The notes beneath the pieces are model-generated. The model made no database searches, was not told where the DNA came from, and worked only from the letters and a program-made list of their open reading frames with translations. From Prorocentrum cordatum (lineage: Eukaryota > Sar > Dinophyceae > Prorocentrales > Prorocentraceae), in contig CAUYUJ010016493.1 of NCBI GenBank assembly GCA_963575745.1, positions 1 through 64,000 on the forward strand: a stretch of 64,000 nt of DNA, in the 5' to 3' direction. Positions 1-9,411 of this stretch are shown here, piece after piece; the stretch's first letter is position 1, and the number at the start of each line of letters is the position of its first letter. The position numbers and the translations under genes were made by a program.

Positions 1-595
1 CAGCACAACACCTCAGCACAACCCCTCAGCACAACCCCTCAGCACAACCCCCCAGCACAACCCCTCAGCACAAACCCCCGGCACAACCCCTCAGCACACC
101 CCCCCAGCACGACCCCTCAGCACAACCCCTCAGCACGACCCCTCAGCACAACCCCTGCCGGTCGCACAACCCCACAGCACAACGCCCCAGCACAACCTCT
201 TCCGCACCTGGGGGGTGATCGCGCTGGGGGGTGGTCGTGCTGGGGATTGTGCTGGGTGGTTGTACTGGGTGGTCGTGCTGGTGGTTGTGCTGGATGGTCG
301 TGCTGGGTGGTCGTGCTGGGTGGTCGTGCTGGGTAATCGTGCAGGGTGGTCGTGCTGGGTGGTCGTGCTGGGTGGTCGCGCTGGCTGGTCGTGCCGGGTG
401 GTCGTGCTGGGTGGTCGTGCTGGGTGGTCGTGCTGGGTGGTCGTGCTGGGGGGTGGTCGTGCCCGGGGGTCGTGCTGGGTGGTCGTGCTGGGGGGTGGTC
501 GTGCTGGGTGGTCCTGCTGGGCAGTCGTGCCGGGTGGTCGTGCTGGGTGGTCTTGCTGGGTGGTGGTTCTCGGTAGTCGTGCTGGTTGGCTGTGC
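1..595. repeat. 13-bp minisatellite that flips strand in the middle
   Basis: Bases 1-205 are a tandem array of a 13-bp unit close to CAGCACAACCCCT. From about 215 to 595 the same unit continues in reverse-complement orientation (GTGGTCGTGCTGG). The switch lies near 200-230. Since 13 is not a multiple of three, all six frames stay open and give long, meaningless Trp/Gly/Cys- or Pro/Thr-rich ORFs. The array runs off the left edge, so its full length is unknown. Confidence 0.9.
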
Positions 596-604
596 CGGTG
601 GTCG

Positions 605-716
605 CGTGGCAACACCCGATTCGTTAAGAAATTCGGGGGCGAAAGCTGGGTTTCGCACCGGGGTTAAGAAATTCACCGAAGCTGGGTCTCAATTTCTTAA
701 CAAATAATTTCTTAAC
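605..716. repeat. inverted-repeat segment with TTAAGAAATT ends
   Basis: Two GTTAAGAAATTC boxes at the left are answered by two AATTTCTTAAC boxes at the right (about 689-714). The right end resembles the right end of the element at 10056-10230, which also has two TTTCTTAA boxes about 15 bp apart, so this may be a diverged relative. No coding content is seen. Confidence 0.5.
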
Positions 717-721
717 ACAAG

Positions 722-945
722 TTATGAGTGTACATGTATATCTATGTAGTATATATGTAGATAGGTATTATACATATACACACTATATATACATATATCG
801 ATATGTACAATTATATACGGATATATATAGTTATATATAGGCATACATATATATATACCGATACATAGACAAACCTATATATATGTAGATAAATACATAT
901 ATATACTATATATATTTATAGACCGATATATAGAGAGAGAGAACA
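722..945. repeat. AT-rich TATA/TACA low-complexity tract
   Basis: About 220 bp of interspersed TATATA, TACATA and GATA runs with many small palindromes. It stands out sharply against the GC-rich surroundings. Nothing coding is visible. Confidence 0.8.
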
Positions 946-959
946 ACAAACAAACAAAA

Positions 960-1660
960 AACAAAAACACTCTGGGTCCCCTCCCTGGGCGTCCTCCACC
1001 TCCTCCACCTCCTCCACCTCGCTCACATCTCGATCACGCTCCCGGTACCACGCCTCCTGGCCTCTTGGGGAGCCCCCACATGCCCAAAGACAGCCCAAGA
1101 CGACCCCAAGAAGCCCCCAGAACGGAAACAAACTTGCCCAAGACGCTCCCAAGGAACCCAGGATAGCTTTCGGGCGGCTGTCCAGGCTCCCAGGAGGCCT
1201 CCAAGAGACCTGAAGAGAACTCCGAGAGGCTTCCCGAGAGCGCCCGGAGAACCTAGCATCGTTAAGTCTGATTGTTTTTTTCCACGGTTTCGGGCCTTTC
1301 ACAATTTCATGCTTCCAACGCTCCAAGACGGCCGAAGAGGCTCCCAAGACCGCCCCAAGACCGCCCAAGAGGCCCGCCCCCAAGACGGCCCCAAGACCGC
1401 CCAAGATGGCCCCAAAACTGCCGAAGAGGCGCCCCAGACAGATCCAGACCACCCAAGAAAAGGCCCAAGATGAGCCCAAGAGCAGGAGCAGGAGGCCGCC
1501 AGAGACCTCCGAGAGGACTCCGGGACCCCCCAGAGGCCTCCAACACACCCCAGACCCTTGAGAGGTCCCCCAAAAAGCTCCGACGAGGCCCCCAAAACAG
1601 CCAAAGAGAGCTTCGAGAGCCGTCCCGAGAGAGCCCGAAGAGGGTTTAATCGTTGCTTTT
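960..1660. repeat. degenerate minisatellite rich in CCCAAGACGGCC
   Basis: Much of this stretch repeats the motif CCCAAGA(C/T)(G/C)xCC with variable spacing, for example at 1325-1450. The same motif in reverse complement dominates 20440-20960. The motif leaves long open frames on both strands, but the predicted proteins are only Pro/Arg/Lys or Gly/Ser/Trp repeats, so no gene is called. Confidence 0.6.
1150..1385 (+). repeat. 235-bp direct repeat, copy 1
   Basis: Starts near CCCAGGATAGCTTTCGGGCG and runs through CAATTTCATGCTTCCAACGC into the CCCAAGA array. The first 110 bp are almost identical to 2130-2240, and the rest is recognisably the same. A short piece of the same family (gcttccaacgctccaagac) recurs at about 1700. 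Confidence 0.85.
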
Positions 1661-1960
1661 CGGTGATTGTTGTTGACGTGTTTCGCCGTTCACGTTTTGC
1701 GGCTTCCAACGCTCCAAGACCGAGGATTTTTTATGGAATTCCAGAGATTCCCTTTTCTTCTCAATTTCAACAAGTGCGCGCCCCCTCCTCCTGGAAGTCC
1801 CACACCTTCCCGGAACATCTGCGGAACGCTCCCGGTTATCGCGCTTCCCGACCTCCCAGGGAGCCGCCAAAACGCCCAAGGACAGCCCAAGACGACCCCA
1901 AGAAGCGCCCAGAACGTAAAAGAACGGCCCAAGACGCCCCCAAGCAACCCATGGCCGCCC

Positions 1961-2121
1961 ACCAAACCACCCCAACCCAACCCGAAGGCCACGATTTGCC
2001 CTCCGTTTCCAGTGGGGGGGGTCGGGGAACATTGAAAAAACACGTGGAACCCGTAATTACCCCCCCCAACCCGAAATTCGGGTCAAAGTCGGGTCTTTGG
2101 GTTAGGTTGGGGTGGTTTGGT
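1961..2121. mobile_element. MITE-like palindromic element, ACCAAACCACC family, copy 1
   Basis: The left end ACCAAACCACCCCAACCC is answered at 2095-2121 by its reverse complement, with about 25 of 27 bp paired. The interior carries a second short palindrome around CCCGAAATTCGGG. The element is 161 bp and non-coding. A second copy lies at 10389-10541 with the same ends, interior and right flank (TAGRTAGTCA). A non-autonomous DNA transposon is inferred; no transposase is seen. Confidence 0.8.
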
Positions 2122-2123
2122 AG

Positions 2124-2355
2124 ATAGTCAACCCAGGATAGCTTTCGGGCGGCTGTCCAGGCTCCCAGGAGGCCTCCAAGAGACCTGAAGAGAACTCCGA
2201 GAGGCCTCCCGAGGGCGCCTGGAGAACCTAGTATCGTTAATTGTTATTGATTTTTATTGAGGTTTTTTGGCCCTCTTACAATTTCATGCTTACAACGCTC
2301 CAAGACGGCCGAAGAGGCCCCTAAGACCACCCCAAGACCGCCCAAGTGAAGAGGC
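2124..2355 (+). repeat. 235-bp direct repeat, copy 2
   Basis: Second copy of the unit at 1150-1385, in the same orientation. It starts three bases after the ACCAAACCACC-family element, so that element sits at the border of the duplicated block. The copies differ by scattered substitutions and small indels. Confidence 0.85.
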
Positions 2356-2615
2356 GCCCAGGACAGCTCCAGACCACGGCCACGGGCGACTGCCAGGCGA
2401 AAGTCGACAAGCCCACCCAGCGCACGGGGTGACCCCCTCGCGCTGGCAAACGACGACGCACGAGTACGACGGCGACCAGCGCAAAGGGGAGGGTGTTTGA
2501 CCCCCCCACTGCACCAGGGTAAAGGTTGTATCTCCGCCCCCTCAAACAAGGCTCGCGGAAGGGTTTTTTTCGAGGCTTTCACAATGGTTGCTCTTCGTTT
2601 GCACTTCTTCCATCG

Positions 2616-2726
2616 TCTCTCTCTCTCTCTCACTCTCTCTCTCTCTCTGTGTCCCTCTCTCTCTTGCCTCTCTCTCTCCCTCTCGTTCTCCCCTCTCTCT
2701 CTCTCTCTTTGTCTGTCTCCCTAAGC
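2616..2726. repeat. (CT)n microsatellite
   Basis: About 110 bp of CTCTCT with interruptions, pyrimidine on the plus strand. No function is seen. Confidence 0.9.
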
Positions 2727-3164
2727 CACCATAAAGAAATCCCTTTGCAAGCCTCCACAAGAAGGGATCCTTCTGTAGCACGCCTCGAAAGGATTTTTTT
2801 ATGGCGCGCAGACGAGATGGCCGAGGGCCCGGGGGGGGGGTACACATCACCACCACAACACAACAAGCAAGACCGCACAACCATAGTACAATCAGAGCCA
2901 CTTGTATTATCGTGATACGCGCTCGGAGCCTGCAGACCCGAACGTGTACTATTGAACTCGACTGGTTTCCAGTGTCTTGCGGCTGTAGATTTCGGCATCG
3001 CAGAGAGTATCCTGTGTTGCTTGTTTTGTTCATGGCTGTTCCGCGTGTTTTTCCCCAACCATCATTGTGGTGTTGGGTCCTCGTTTTGAAGAGACAGCGC
3101 CCCGCGTTCCCGCTCCTCCTTCCCCTCCCTCGTCCCCATCCTTGCCTCTGCCCTCCGCCACCTG

Positions 3165-3615
3165 AGGCCCAGTGGGAAGGTTCGCATGGCACCCCCGCCC
3201 CACTGCGGCACACCCCTCGCACGCTCCGTAGCCCCATGGGGAGCTCCATCGAAGGGCCCAGTGGGGAGGTTCGCATCGGGAGCTCCACCTGAGGCTCCAG
3301 TGCGAGGGTTCGCATGGCACAGCCGCACCACGTCGGCACACCCCTCAAACGCTCCTTTGCTCCACATGGAGCTCCACCGAAGGCCCCAGTGCAAGGGTTC
3401 GCATGGCACAGGGAGCTCCACTTGCGGCCCCAGTGGGAGGGTTCACATGGCACAACGCTCCGTGGCCCCATAGGGAGCTCCTTCGAAGGCCCCAGAGGGA
3501 GGGGTCGCATGGCACCGCAGCACCATTTCTGCACACCCTTCACCCGCATGGCGGCCCCGCCCCATCTCGGCACACCTTTCGCACGCTTCGCGGCCTCATG
3601 AGGAGATCCACCGAA
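3165..3615. repeat. tandem minisatellite with GGTTCGCATGGCAC / GGGAGCTCCA
   Basis: Five to six diverged units, each with a GGTTCGCATGGCAC-like box, a CACACCCCTCGCACGCTCC-like box and a GGGAGCTCCA box followed by CGAAGGCCCCAGTG. Unit length is about 60-120 bp because boxes are gained and lost. Frames are open on both strands but only from the repeat. Confidence 0.75.
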
Positions 3616-3980
3616 GGCGATGCTCACAACGATGGCACTCACAACTGCATATGGTTGGGTCCTTCGCCCGGATGTTTTTTTTGTTGCCCTCAGGTCATGT
3701 GGTCCCGTGGCGACCTTCGGCGTCAGAACATGGAGATGTTTCGGGCAGGTGTTCCGGCGTGGGAAATGTTGCGCTGCAGATTTTGAAAAGTGAGCAACGG
3801 GAGCCCAAGGGGGTCAGACATGAGGTTTCCAGGTAGCGCGCATGTTTCATGATTGCAAGCGCTCACCGCCGCCTTGCGGGCTTTCTGAGATCCCTTCAAG
3901 GGCCGGCTCGGCTCCCATTTGATTCCCTTGGGAGTCTTATGGAAACAAGTCGTGTAAGGGAGCAGATCCCGGATGCAGCT
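3616..3980. other. no gene seen
   Basis: Unique-looking, moderately GC-rich sequence between two tandem arrays. No convincing exon, RNA gene or element was recognised. Confidence 0.5.
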
Positions 3981-5765
3981 TGTTTGAATTGATGTCTTCC
4001 TGGGATCTTATTCGATTTTAAATGGAATTGAATAGTTTTCAGATCCAGCTGATTCCAATTGGATTCCTAGTGGAATCTGATTTGGATCTAAATGGAATTG
4101 AGATCCCCAGTGTCAGCTGATTCCAGGGGATTTCTAATGGAACCGCAGTAGAATCTTATGATAATTGAGGACACTCCAGATCCAGCTGGTTCCCAGTAGA
4201 TTTTCTTTGGGATCTAAGTCGCATGTCATTGGAACTGGACAGACCCCAGATCCAGGTGACTTCAATGTGATTCTTGTCAGAGTCTAATTCGAATCTAATC
4301 GGAAGTTAGCCGAGCAATCTGATTCGAATTGGGTCCCTATTGTGGGTGACTGAGAGTCTCCTATGGCTGGAGCAGATCCCAGATACAGCTGATTCCAATT
4401 CGACTCCTAGTGGGAGTTTAGAATTTAAGGGAAATTTGGCAAATCCCAGATCCTGCTGATTCCAATTTGATTCGCATTCGAATCTAACCCTAAGTGAAAG
4501 AATACAGGTCCCCGATCCAGCTGCTGTTAGTTTGATTCCCATTGGAATCCAAATAACATTTAATTGAAATGGATCAGATCCCGAAAGGGTTCCTGTTTAG
4601 CGTGGTTCCTAATTACATCAAATCCGAATCCCCGAGCCAGCTGAGTCCAAGTGGAGTCCAATCGGAATGGAGCAGATCCCAAATCCAGCGGATCCCACTT
4701 GGATTCCTATTGGGATCGATTTAGCATCGAATGTGGATGAGCAGATCCTAGATCCACCTGTCTCCGCTTGGAATACGATAGAGATCTCGATTCGACTCGA
4801 CTTGAAACGGAGCAGATCCCAGATCGAGGTGTTTCCAATTATATTAGTATTTCACGTCGAATTGGTAGTCCTGCTGGAGTCTACCTGCAATCTAGTTGGA
4901 ATGGGGCAGATACCAGATTCAGCTGCTTCCAATTGGATTCCTATTAGCATGTACTTGTAATCTACTGCTAGCAAACATTCCCCAGACCCAGCTGATTCCA
5001 ATTCGGTTTTCCAGAATCAAGTTTCAGTATGATTAGATCTGAGCAGCTCCCAGATCCAGCTGATCCATCTTTGATCCCTATTGGGATCTAATTCGAATCA
5101 AATGGGAATTGGGCAGATCCAAGATCCAGCTGAATCCCAGTGGATTCCAACGGAACTCTACATCGAATTTGGAATTGAGCAGATCCGAGGCCCACCAAAT
5201 TCAAAGTGGATTCCCTGTGATACGAAATTAGAACTTGGTTGGAACGAAGCAGATCCCAGATCCAGCTGATTCCAAGTTGATTCCTACTGGAAGCGAATCA
5301 CGATCGAAGTGTAATTGAGCATCTCCCAGATCCAGCTGATTCAAATTTGATCCCTTTGAGGGTATACTTAGGTTTTCATTTGATTTGGCAGATCCCAGAC
5401 ATGTGATTCCTAGTGGAATCGGATTAGACTCTAATTGGGACTGACCAGACCTCAGACCGAGCTGAATCCAAATTCATCCCTGCTAGAACCCAAGTATAAT
5501 TCACATGGAAGTTAGCAGATCCCAGACCCAGCTGATTCCAAATGTGTTCCTTGTGAACATTTATCAAAATCTAGTTCGAATTAAGCAGGTCCCCGATCCT
5601 GCTGATTCCAGTTGAATCCTCATTGCGATCTACGTAACGTCTAATTGAAATTGAACAAATACCAGATCCAGCTGATTCAAACTAGATCACCATTGTAATA
5701 TAATTCGAATCTAGCTGAAATGGAGTAGATCACAGATCCAGCTGATCAAGTTTCAATTCCTATTG
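3981..5765. repeat. about 1.8 kb of diverged satellite, unit about 80-90 bp
   Basis: Roughly 20 diverged copies of a unit built from CAGATCCCAGATCCAGCTG, ATTCCAATTGGATTCC and a GGATCTAATTCGAATC-like stretch. Copies differ by about a quarter to a third of positions. The base composition is clearly more AT-rich than the neighbourhood. No long real ORF. Confidence 0.85.
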
Positions 5766-6006
5766 GGAATTCATTGCGTTGCGTGAGTTGCCATCCAGCG
5801 GAGACGCAGCCTCCACCGTGCACACGGGGGACACCCCCGCTGCCTTGCGCTGGGGGGAGGAGCTACGAGGGAGTTGGAGGGGCACTGAACGCGGCCCTTC
5901 TCAGACCTCGTCGCCCCCCCCCCCCCTGGTGCCCAGGTCGCACTTGGCCCCCCCCCCCTCCCTCGGGTGTAACTTGGGGGCGCCTGAGGTGGCCGACCTT
6001 CCCCCT

Positions 6007-6380
6007 GAGGAGGAGGAGGAGGAGGAGGAGGAGGAGGAGGAGGAGGAGGAGGAGGAGGAGGATTGCCCTCCCACCCTCTCTGGCCCTCCCGCCCCTTCTC
6101 TCTCTGGGTCTTCCTCTGTGTTCTCTGTACCCTCCGCCCGCTCTCTCGCTGCGCGCCCCTCTACGGGCGCTCTGGTGCCCAGGGCTCGCAACGGGAGGCG
6201 AGGCCCCTCCTGGAACGCCGGCGTCGTGGAACTGTCCCCTCCTCCTCCTCCTCCTCCTCCTCCTCCTCCTCCTTCCCCCCCTCCTCCGTCTCCTCCTCCT
6301 CCTCCTCCTCCTCCTCCTCCTCCTCCTCCTCCTCCTCCGTCTCCTCCTCCTCCTCCTCCTCCTCCTCCTCCTCCTCCTGA
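6007..6380. repeat. (GAG)n then (CTC)n triplet repeats
   Basis: A GAG tract at 6007-6062 and an interrupted CCT/CTC tract at 6236-6380, with opposite strand polarity, about 175 bp apart. They give runs of Glu, Arg, Gly, Pro, Leu or Ser depending on frame. The 175-bp spacer (GC-rich) shows no clear exon. Confidence 0.85.
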
Positions 6381-6584
6381 CGCTGCGGGCGCAAAGGCGG
6401 TTTGTTCCGCCGAAGCCCGCGCCGCGCGCCCGCGCGGCGCGACCCTAACTTCCTTGCTCCTGCTCCCCTGCACCCCCCACCCACCCATCCTGCCTTCCCG
6501 AGGTCCTCGAGGTTGGTCAAAGTGGAGGAGCTCGCCCGTCAGTAGACACCGACGAGGGAGTCGACGAACTTGTGGACGTTGAAA

Positions 6585-7125
6585 GGAGGCCTACCCCCTC
6601 GCCTCGCAGGGGGCCCCGCAGGGGTGAGGCCTACCCCCTCGCCTCGCAGGGGCTGCGTGTGGCCTAACCCCTCGCCACGCAGGGGTCGTTCTCCTCGGAG
6701 TCGGTCTGGTCCTCGTCGTCTGAGTCCGTGGTCGCGCCATCGTGCGCCGACCACTCGGCGGCCTCTGTGCGGACGCACTCTACGAGGTCCTTGCACATGA
6801 CATTGGCCCTGTTGAAGTCGTCGCCGTGGGTCTCGCTCGAAGCTGCGATGAACAATTCGAGGCCGTCCTTCCCTTGCACTGCCGTGAGTAGCGCGCGCAC
6901 GCCAGTCTCCGCCTGGATGCAGCGGATGTTCTTGCTTTCCTCGCCGAGGATGCGGGACTGCCATGGGAAGTGCTCGTCGAAGTTCTCGGTGTCGACGGGG
7001 ATGCTGTGTGTCATCGTGACCTTCTGCTTGCTGATGTGGCCTAACCCCTCGTCGCCGTCCTCCGCCTCGGAGCCCTTCGTCTCGTGGAGCTCGTGGCCTA
7101 CCCCCTCGCCGCGCAGGGGACCGGA
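6585..7125 (-). repeat. 25-27 bp dispersed repeat (CCCCTGCGxGGCGAGGGGGTAGGCC)
   Basis: At least five copies, at about 6589-6613, 6631-6656, 6662-6687, 7031-7045 (partial) and 7090-7117. On the minus strand the unit reads CCCCTGCG..GGCGAGGGG then TAGGCC, an imperfect hairpin. The two upstream copies lie inside the KH-like ORF and are read as PLRGEGVGH and DEGLGH. The copy at about 6664 supplies the stop codon of that ORF. Confidence 0.75.
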
Positions 7126-7920
7126 AGAAACGAAGACGCCCTCGGAAGCAGTGCCCGTGGCAGCTGAGCCGCTCGGAGCACCGTGAAGAGGAGGATGTGC
7201 GGCCGATCGTGCTCTCCGCATTTGGTCCTCCACCTCCTCCTTGCTGGGCGGGGGGCGAAGGCTCGGCCGCCAGCTGGCGTAGGAGCGAAGGGCGCTATTG
7301 CCGACGTAGCCGTGCTCGTCGGTGTTATCTGGATTCAAGGACTGCTTCTCGTTGGCGGAAGTGACGGAGACGCCGGTGCTGTCGGGGGTCGCCGCTCCCG
7401 TGGGGTGCGTACAGCTGCTCCTCTGGGCTTCTGGTGTCATGCAGCCACCGCGCTTCTTGCCGTTCCCACGGCGCTGGTTTTCCTGCGGCCTCTCGTTCAA
7501 GACGTGGATGGCCTGGTCGAAGTTGTGCTCGGCATTGTTTCTGGCGGCCCGTCCAGCTCCGCAGATGTTCGGCTTCGACCCGAACGCTGCGGCCTCGACC
7601 TTCTGCTTGATGACGGGCTCGATGTAGTGCATCCTCGCGTTGACCTCGCCTTGCAGAGGGTCGGCCGCACTGACGAGGCTCCGCAGCAAGTCGTCCGTGC
7701 TTTGCCAGTTGTCTAGCTGTAAGTTGTGCCACCATTCTTCCCACCATCTGCTCCTGCACCTTAGCTGTTGTGACTGCTCTCGCCTGGGCCTGTTTGCCCT
7801 TTCGCGTGCCGCTCGGACCGCTCTTGACCATGAGATGCTGGTTTCTTCGACGGGCTTCGCACACCATTGGGTAGGCGCGCCTTGCCCGAACCTCGCCATT
7901 CCTGCCACGTGCCATGCCAT
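6664..7920 (-). CDS. KH-like RNA-binding protein, intronless (probable retrogene)
   Basis: One uninterrupted 418-codon frame from ATG at 7920-7918 to a TAG at 6666-6664. An upstream TTG at 7968 lies in the leader relic, so I chose the first ATG. Residues 20-150 are basic and Gln/Asn-rich, and the middle is Pro/Ser-rich and disordered-looking. The C-terminal 110 residues contain a KH-type pattern: SRILGEESKNIRCIQAETGV, then a beta strand with KDGLELFIAAS, then DFNRANVMCKDLVECV. The usual GxxG loop is replaced by GEES, so nucleic-acid binding may be altered. Two in-frame copies of a 25-27 bp repeat sit at about residues 265-300, and a third supplies the stop, so the original C terminus may have been lost. 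Absence of introns and a spliced-leader relic 39 bp upstream suggest reinsertion of a mature mRNA. Whether it is expressed is unknown. Confidence 0.6.
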   Translation of the reverse strand: MAWHVAGMARFGQGAPTQWCAKPVEETSISWSRAVRAARERANRPRREQSQQLRCRSRWWEEWWHNLQLDNWQSTDDLLRSLVSAADPLQGEVNARMHYIEPVIKQKVEAAAFGSKPNICGAGRAARNNAEHNFDQAIHVLNERPQENQRRGNGKKRGGCMTPEAQRSSCTHPTGAATPDSTGVSVTSANEKQSLNPDNTDEHGYVGNSALRSYASWRPSLRPPPSKEEVEDQMRRARSAAHPPLHGAPSGSAATGTASEGVFVSSGPLRGEGVGHELHETKGSEAEDGDEGLGHISKQKVTMTHSIPVDTENFDEHFPWQSRILGEESKNIRCIQAETGVRALLTAVQGKDGLELFIAASSETHGDDFNRANVMCKDLVECVRTEAAEWSAHDGATTDSDDEDQTDSEENDPCVARG

Positions 7921-7958
7921 GCCTGGTTGAGCCAAGGTGGTCGGGGCGCGCGACGCGG

Positions 7959-7980
7959 CTCGAGCCAAAATGGCTACGGA
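7959..7980 (-). other. DinoSL relic (21/22 match) upstream of the KH-like gene
   Basis: On the minus strand this reads TCCGTAGCCATTTTGGCTC then GAG. The dinoflagellate spliced leader ends GGCTCAAG, so there is one mismatch in 22. The leader is added to mRNAs by trans-splicing and is not normally encoded next to genes, so a genomic copy here indicates insertion of a processed mRNA (the mechanism described for dinoflagellate cDNA recycling). A shorter match, CTTGGCTCAA, lies 20 bp further downstream at about 7927-7936 and may be an older relic or chance. Confidence 0.85.
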
Positions 7981-8150
7981 ACCTCCTCCTCCTCTTCCTG
8001 CTCCTCCTCCTCCCCCCCTCCCCCTCCCTCCTCCTCCTGCTCCTCCTCCTCCTACTCCTCCTCCTCCTCCTCCTCCTCCTCCTCCTACTTCTCCTCCTCC
8101 TACTCCTCCTCCTCCTACTTCTCCTCCTCCTCATCCTCCTCTTCCCCCCG
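7981..8150. repeat. (CCT)n triplet repeat
   Basis: About 170 bp of CCT/CTC with TAC and CCC interruptions, directly next to the leader relic. Pyrimidine on the plus strand. Confidence 0.9.
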
Positions 8151-8160
8151 AGGCGCTGAC

Positions 8161-8250
8161 ATGGGATGCGCCGCGGCCGGCGGCGTCGGGGAGGAACTGC
8201 CCGAGGACCTGCAGCGGTTGCCCCCCTTCTTCGTGGAGATCCTGCACGAG
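8161..8250 (+). CDS. possible first exon starting MGCAAAGG (partial)
   Basis: A 30-codon island between two CTC-rich tracts: it begins ATG at 8161 and ends before GCTCCTCC. The peptide starts MGCAAAGGVGEELPED and continues LQRLPPFFVEILHE, with normal composition unlike the flanking repeats. MGC at the N terminus is the classical context for N-myristoylation plus palmitoylation, so a membrane-attached protein is possible. The downstream tract would be the intron (GC or GT donor unclear). No partner exon could be assigned. Confidence 0.35.
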
Positions 8251-8631
8251 GCTCCTCCTCCTGCTCCTCCTGCTCCTCCTCCTCTAACTCCTCTTACCTT
8301 CTTCCTCCTCCCTTCTCCCTCCTCCCTGCTCTCTCCTCCCTCCTCCTTCCTGCTTGAGCTCTGGGCTGGTTGGGGCTGAGCTCGCGTGGTTGGGAGGGGC
8401 AGAGACAGGGACGATCGAAGTGGGCACGGAGAGAGTCAGCACGAAGACCGACGGCAGTTCCTGCGCATCTTGAGCAGGACCCGCTGTCGGTGTTGCTGCG
8501 GGCGTTGTCCGTTTGAGACTGGGCATCGTGCCCGTTTCTTCCGTGTGGTAGGTCCGCGTCGTGCCGACCGGCGGCGACCCCAGCGCGGCCGTCTGAGGTT
8601 GAGCGCCGCCCATGGCCCACAGTTGGCCTAT

Positions 8632-8750
8632 CGGCGAACGACCTGGCGCTGCTATCCCCACGGTTGGCCCATCGGCGAACAGTCCACATGTGCATGTGCC
8701 CACATATGTACATGTGCACATATACACTTAGGCGCCGATAGGCCAACTGT
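8632..8750. mobile_element. short TIR element, CACAGTTGGCCTATCGGC family
   Basis: CCACAGTTGGCCTATCGGCG at 8631-8651 is matched by its reverse complement at about 8730-8750. Between them are another diverged copy (8660-8680) and an alternating ACATGTGCATGTGC tract that is itself palindromic. A fourth copy of the terminal motif lies at 8909-8927, beyond the neighbouring 134-bp element, so that element may have inserted into an older copy of this family. Confidence 0.65.
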
Positions 8751-8758
8751 GGCCGTAC

Positions 8759-8892
8759 TTGGCATCGCTCAGACGTGTACATTGTCCCTTCGGCGAGGAC
8801 TATCGAGGAGCATCCATGATCTGATCATTTCGCGAAAAAACCACGCACGAAACCGAAACAAACACAGGAAATGGACGTCCGAGCGATGGCCA
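8759..8892 (+). mobile_element. MITE-like element, GGCATCGCTCGGACGT family, copy 1
   Basis: The left end TTGGCATCGCTCAGACGTGT and right end GGACGTCCGAGCGATGGCCA form an imperfect terminal inverted repeat of about 17 bp with one indel. The interior shares CGGCGAGGAC, ATCGAGGAGCATCC and ACCACGCACGAAA boxes with five other copies. Non-coding. No clear target-site duplication. Confidence 0.8.
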
Positions 8893-9059
8893 GCGTATGT
8901 ACACATGCCCACAGTTGGCCTATCGGCCGCTCGTTCCAGTCTGAACGAGGCCCCCGCGGTGTCGGGAACCGAGCGCCGGGGTCGACACGGCGCGGCCCCG
9001 TCGTGCCCAGTTCTCGGCGGCGAGCGAGGGGGGGGAAGTGAGAGGGAGGAGGCCGTACG

Positions 9060-9215
9060 CATTGCCGGTGCATCGCCGATGCGGCTCGAGGTGGGGCCCG
9101 ATTTGCTTCACGTCGACGTCGCCGATGCATCGCCGCCGTCGACGATGCATCGCAGGTGCAGCACCGATGCATCGCCGGTGCGTCGCCGATGTATCGGCGA
9201 TGCGGCGCGGTCCTC
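9060..9215. repeat. GATGCATCG-rich tandem motif
   Basis: About ten copies of CGATGCATCGCC or variants with GGTGC, spacing about 12-20 bp. Self-complementary units. Open frames here are Met/His/Arg repeats and are not called as genes. Confidence 0.7.
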
Positions 9216-9411
9216 CGACCCCATCTACTCCGATCCCATCCAGGAGGCCTCTATTGTCAGGGTGGGCCACTGGTGGCTGATCTGCCTGCGCCAAGATTGG
9301 TTTGATTGTTTTTGCTAGGGCCCTTCGGGCCGACTCTGAAGGATTTTTTCACGGTTCCCGCCATTGTCGTCGTCATGGTGGTAGTGGTGATCGTCGCTCT
9401 CGTCGTCAGCG

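Noticed and set aside
215-707. Trp/Gly/Cys-rich ORFs on the plus strand and Pro/Thr/Arg-rich ORFs on the minus strand
   Set aside because: A 13-bp tandem repeat cycles through all frames; no non-repeat coding sequence is present.
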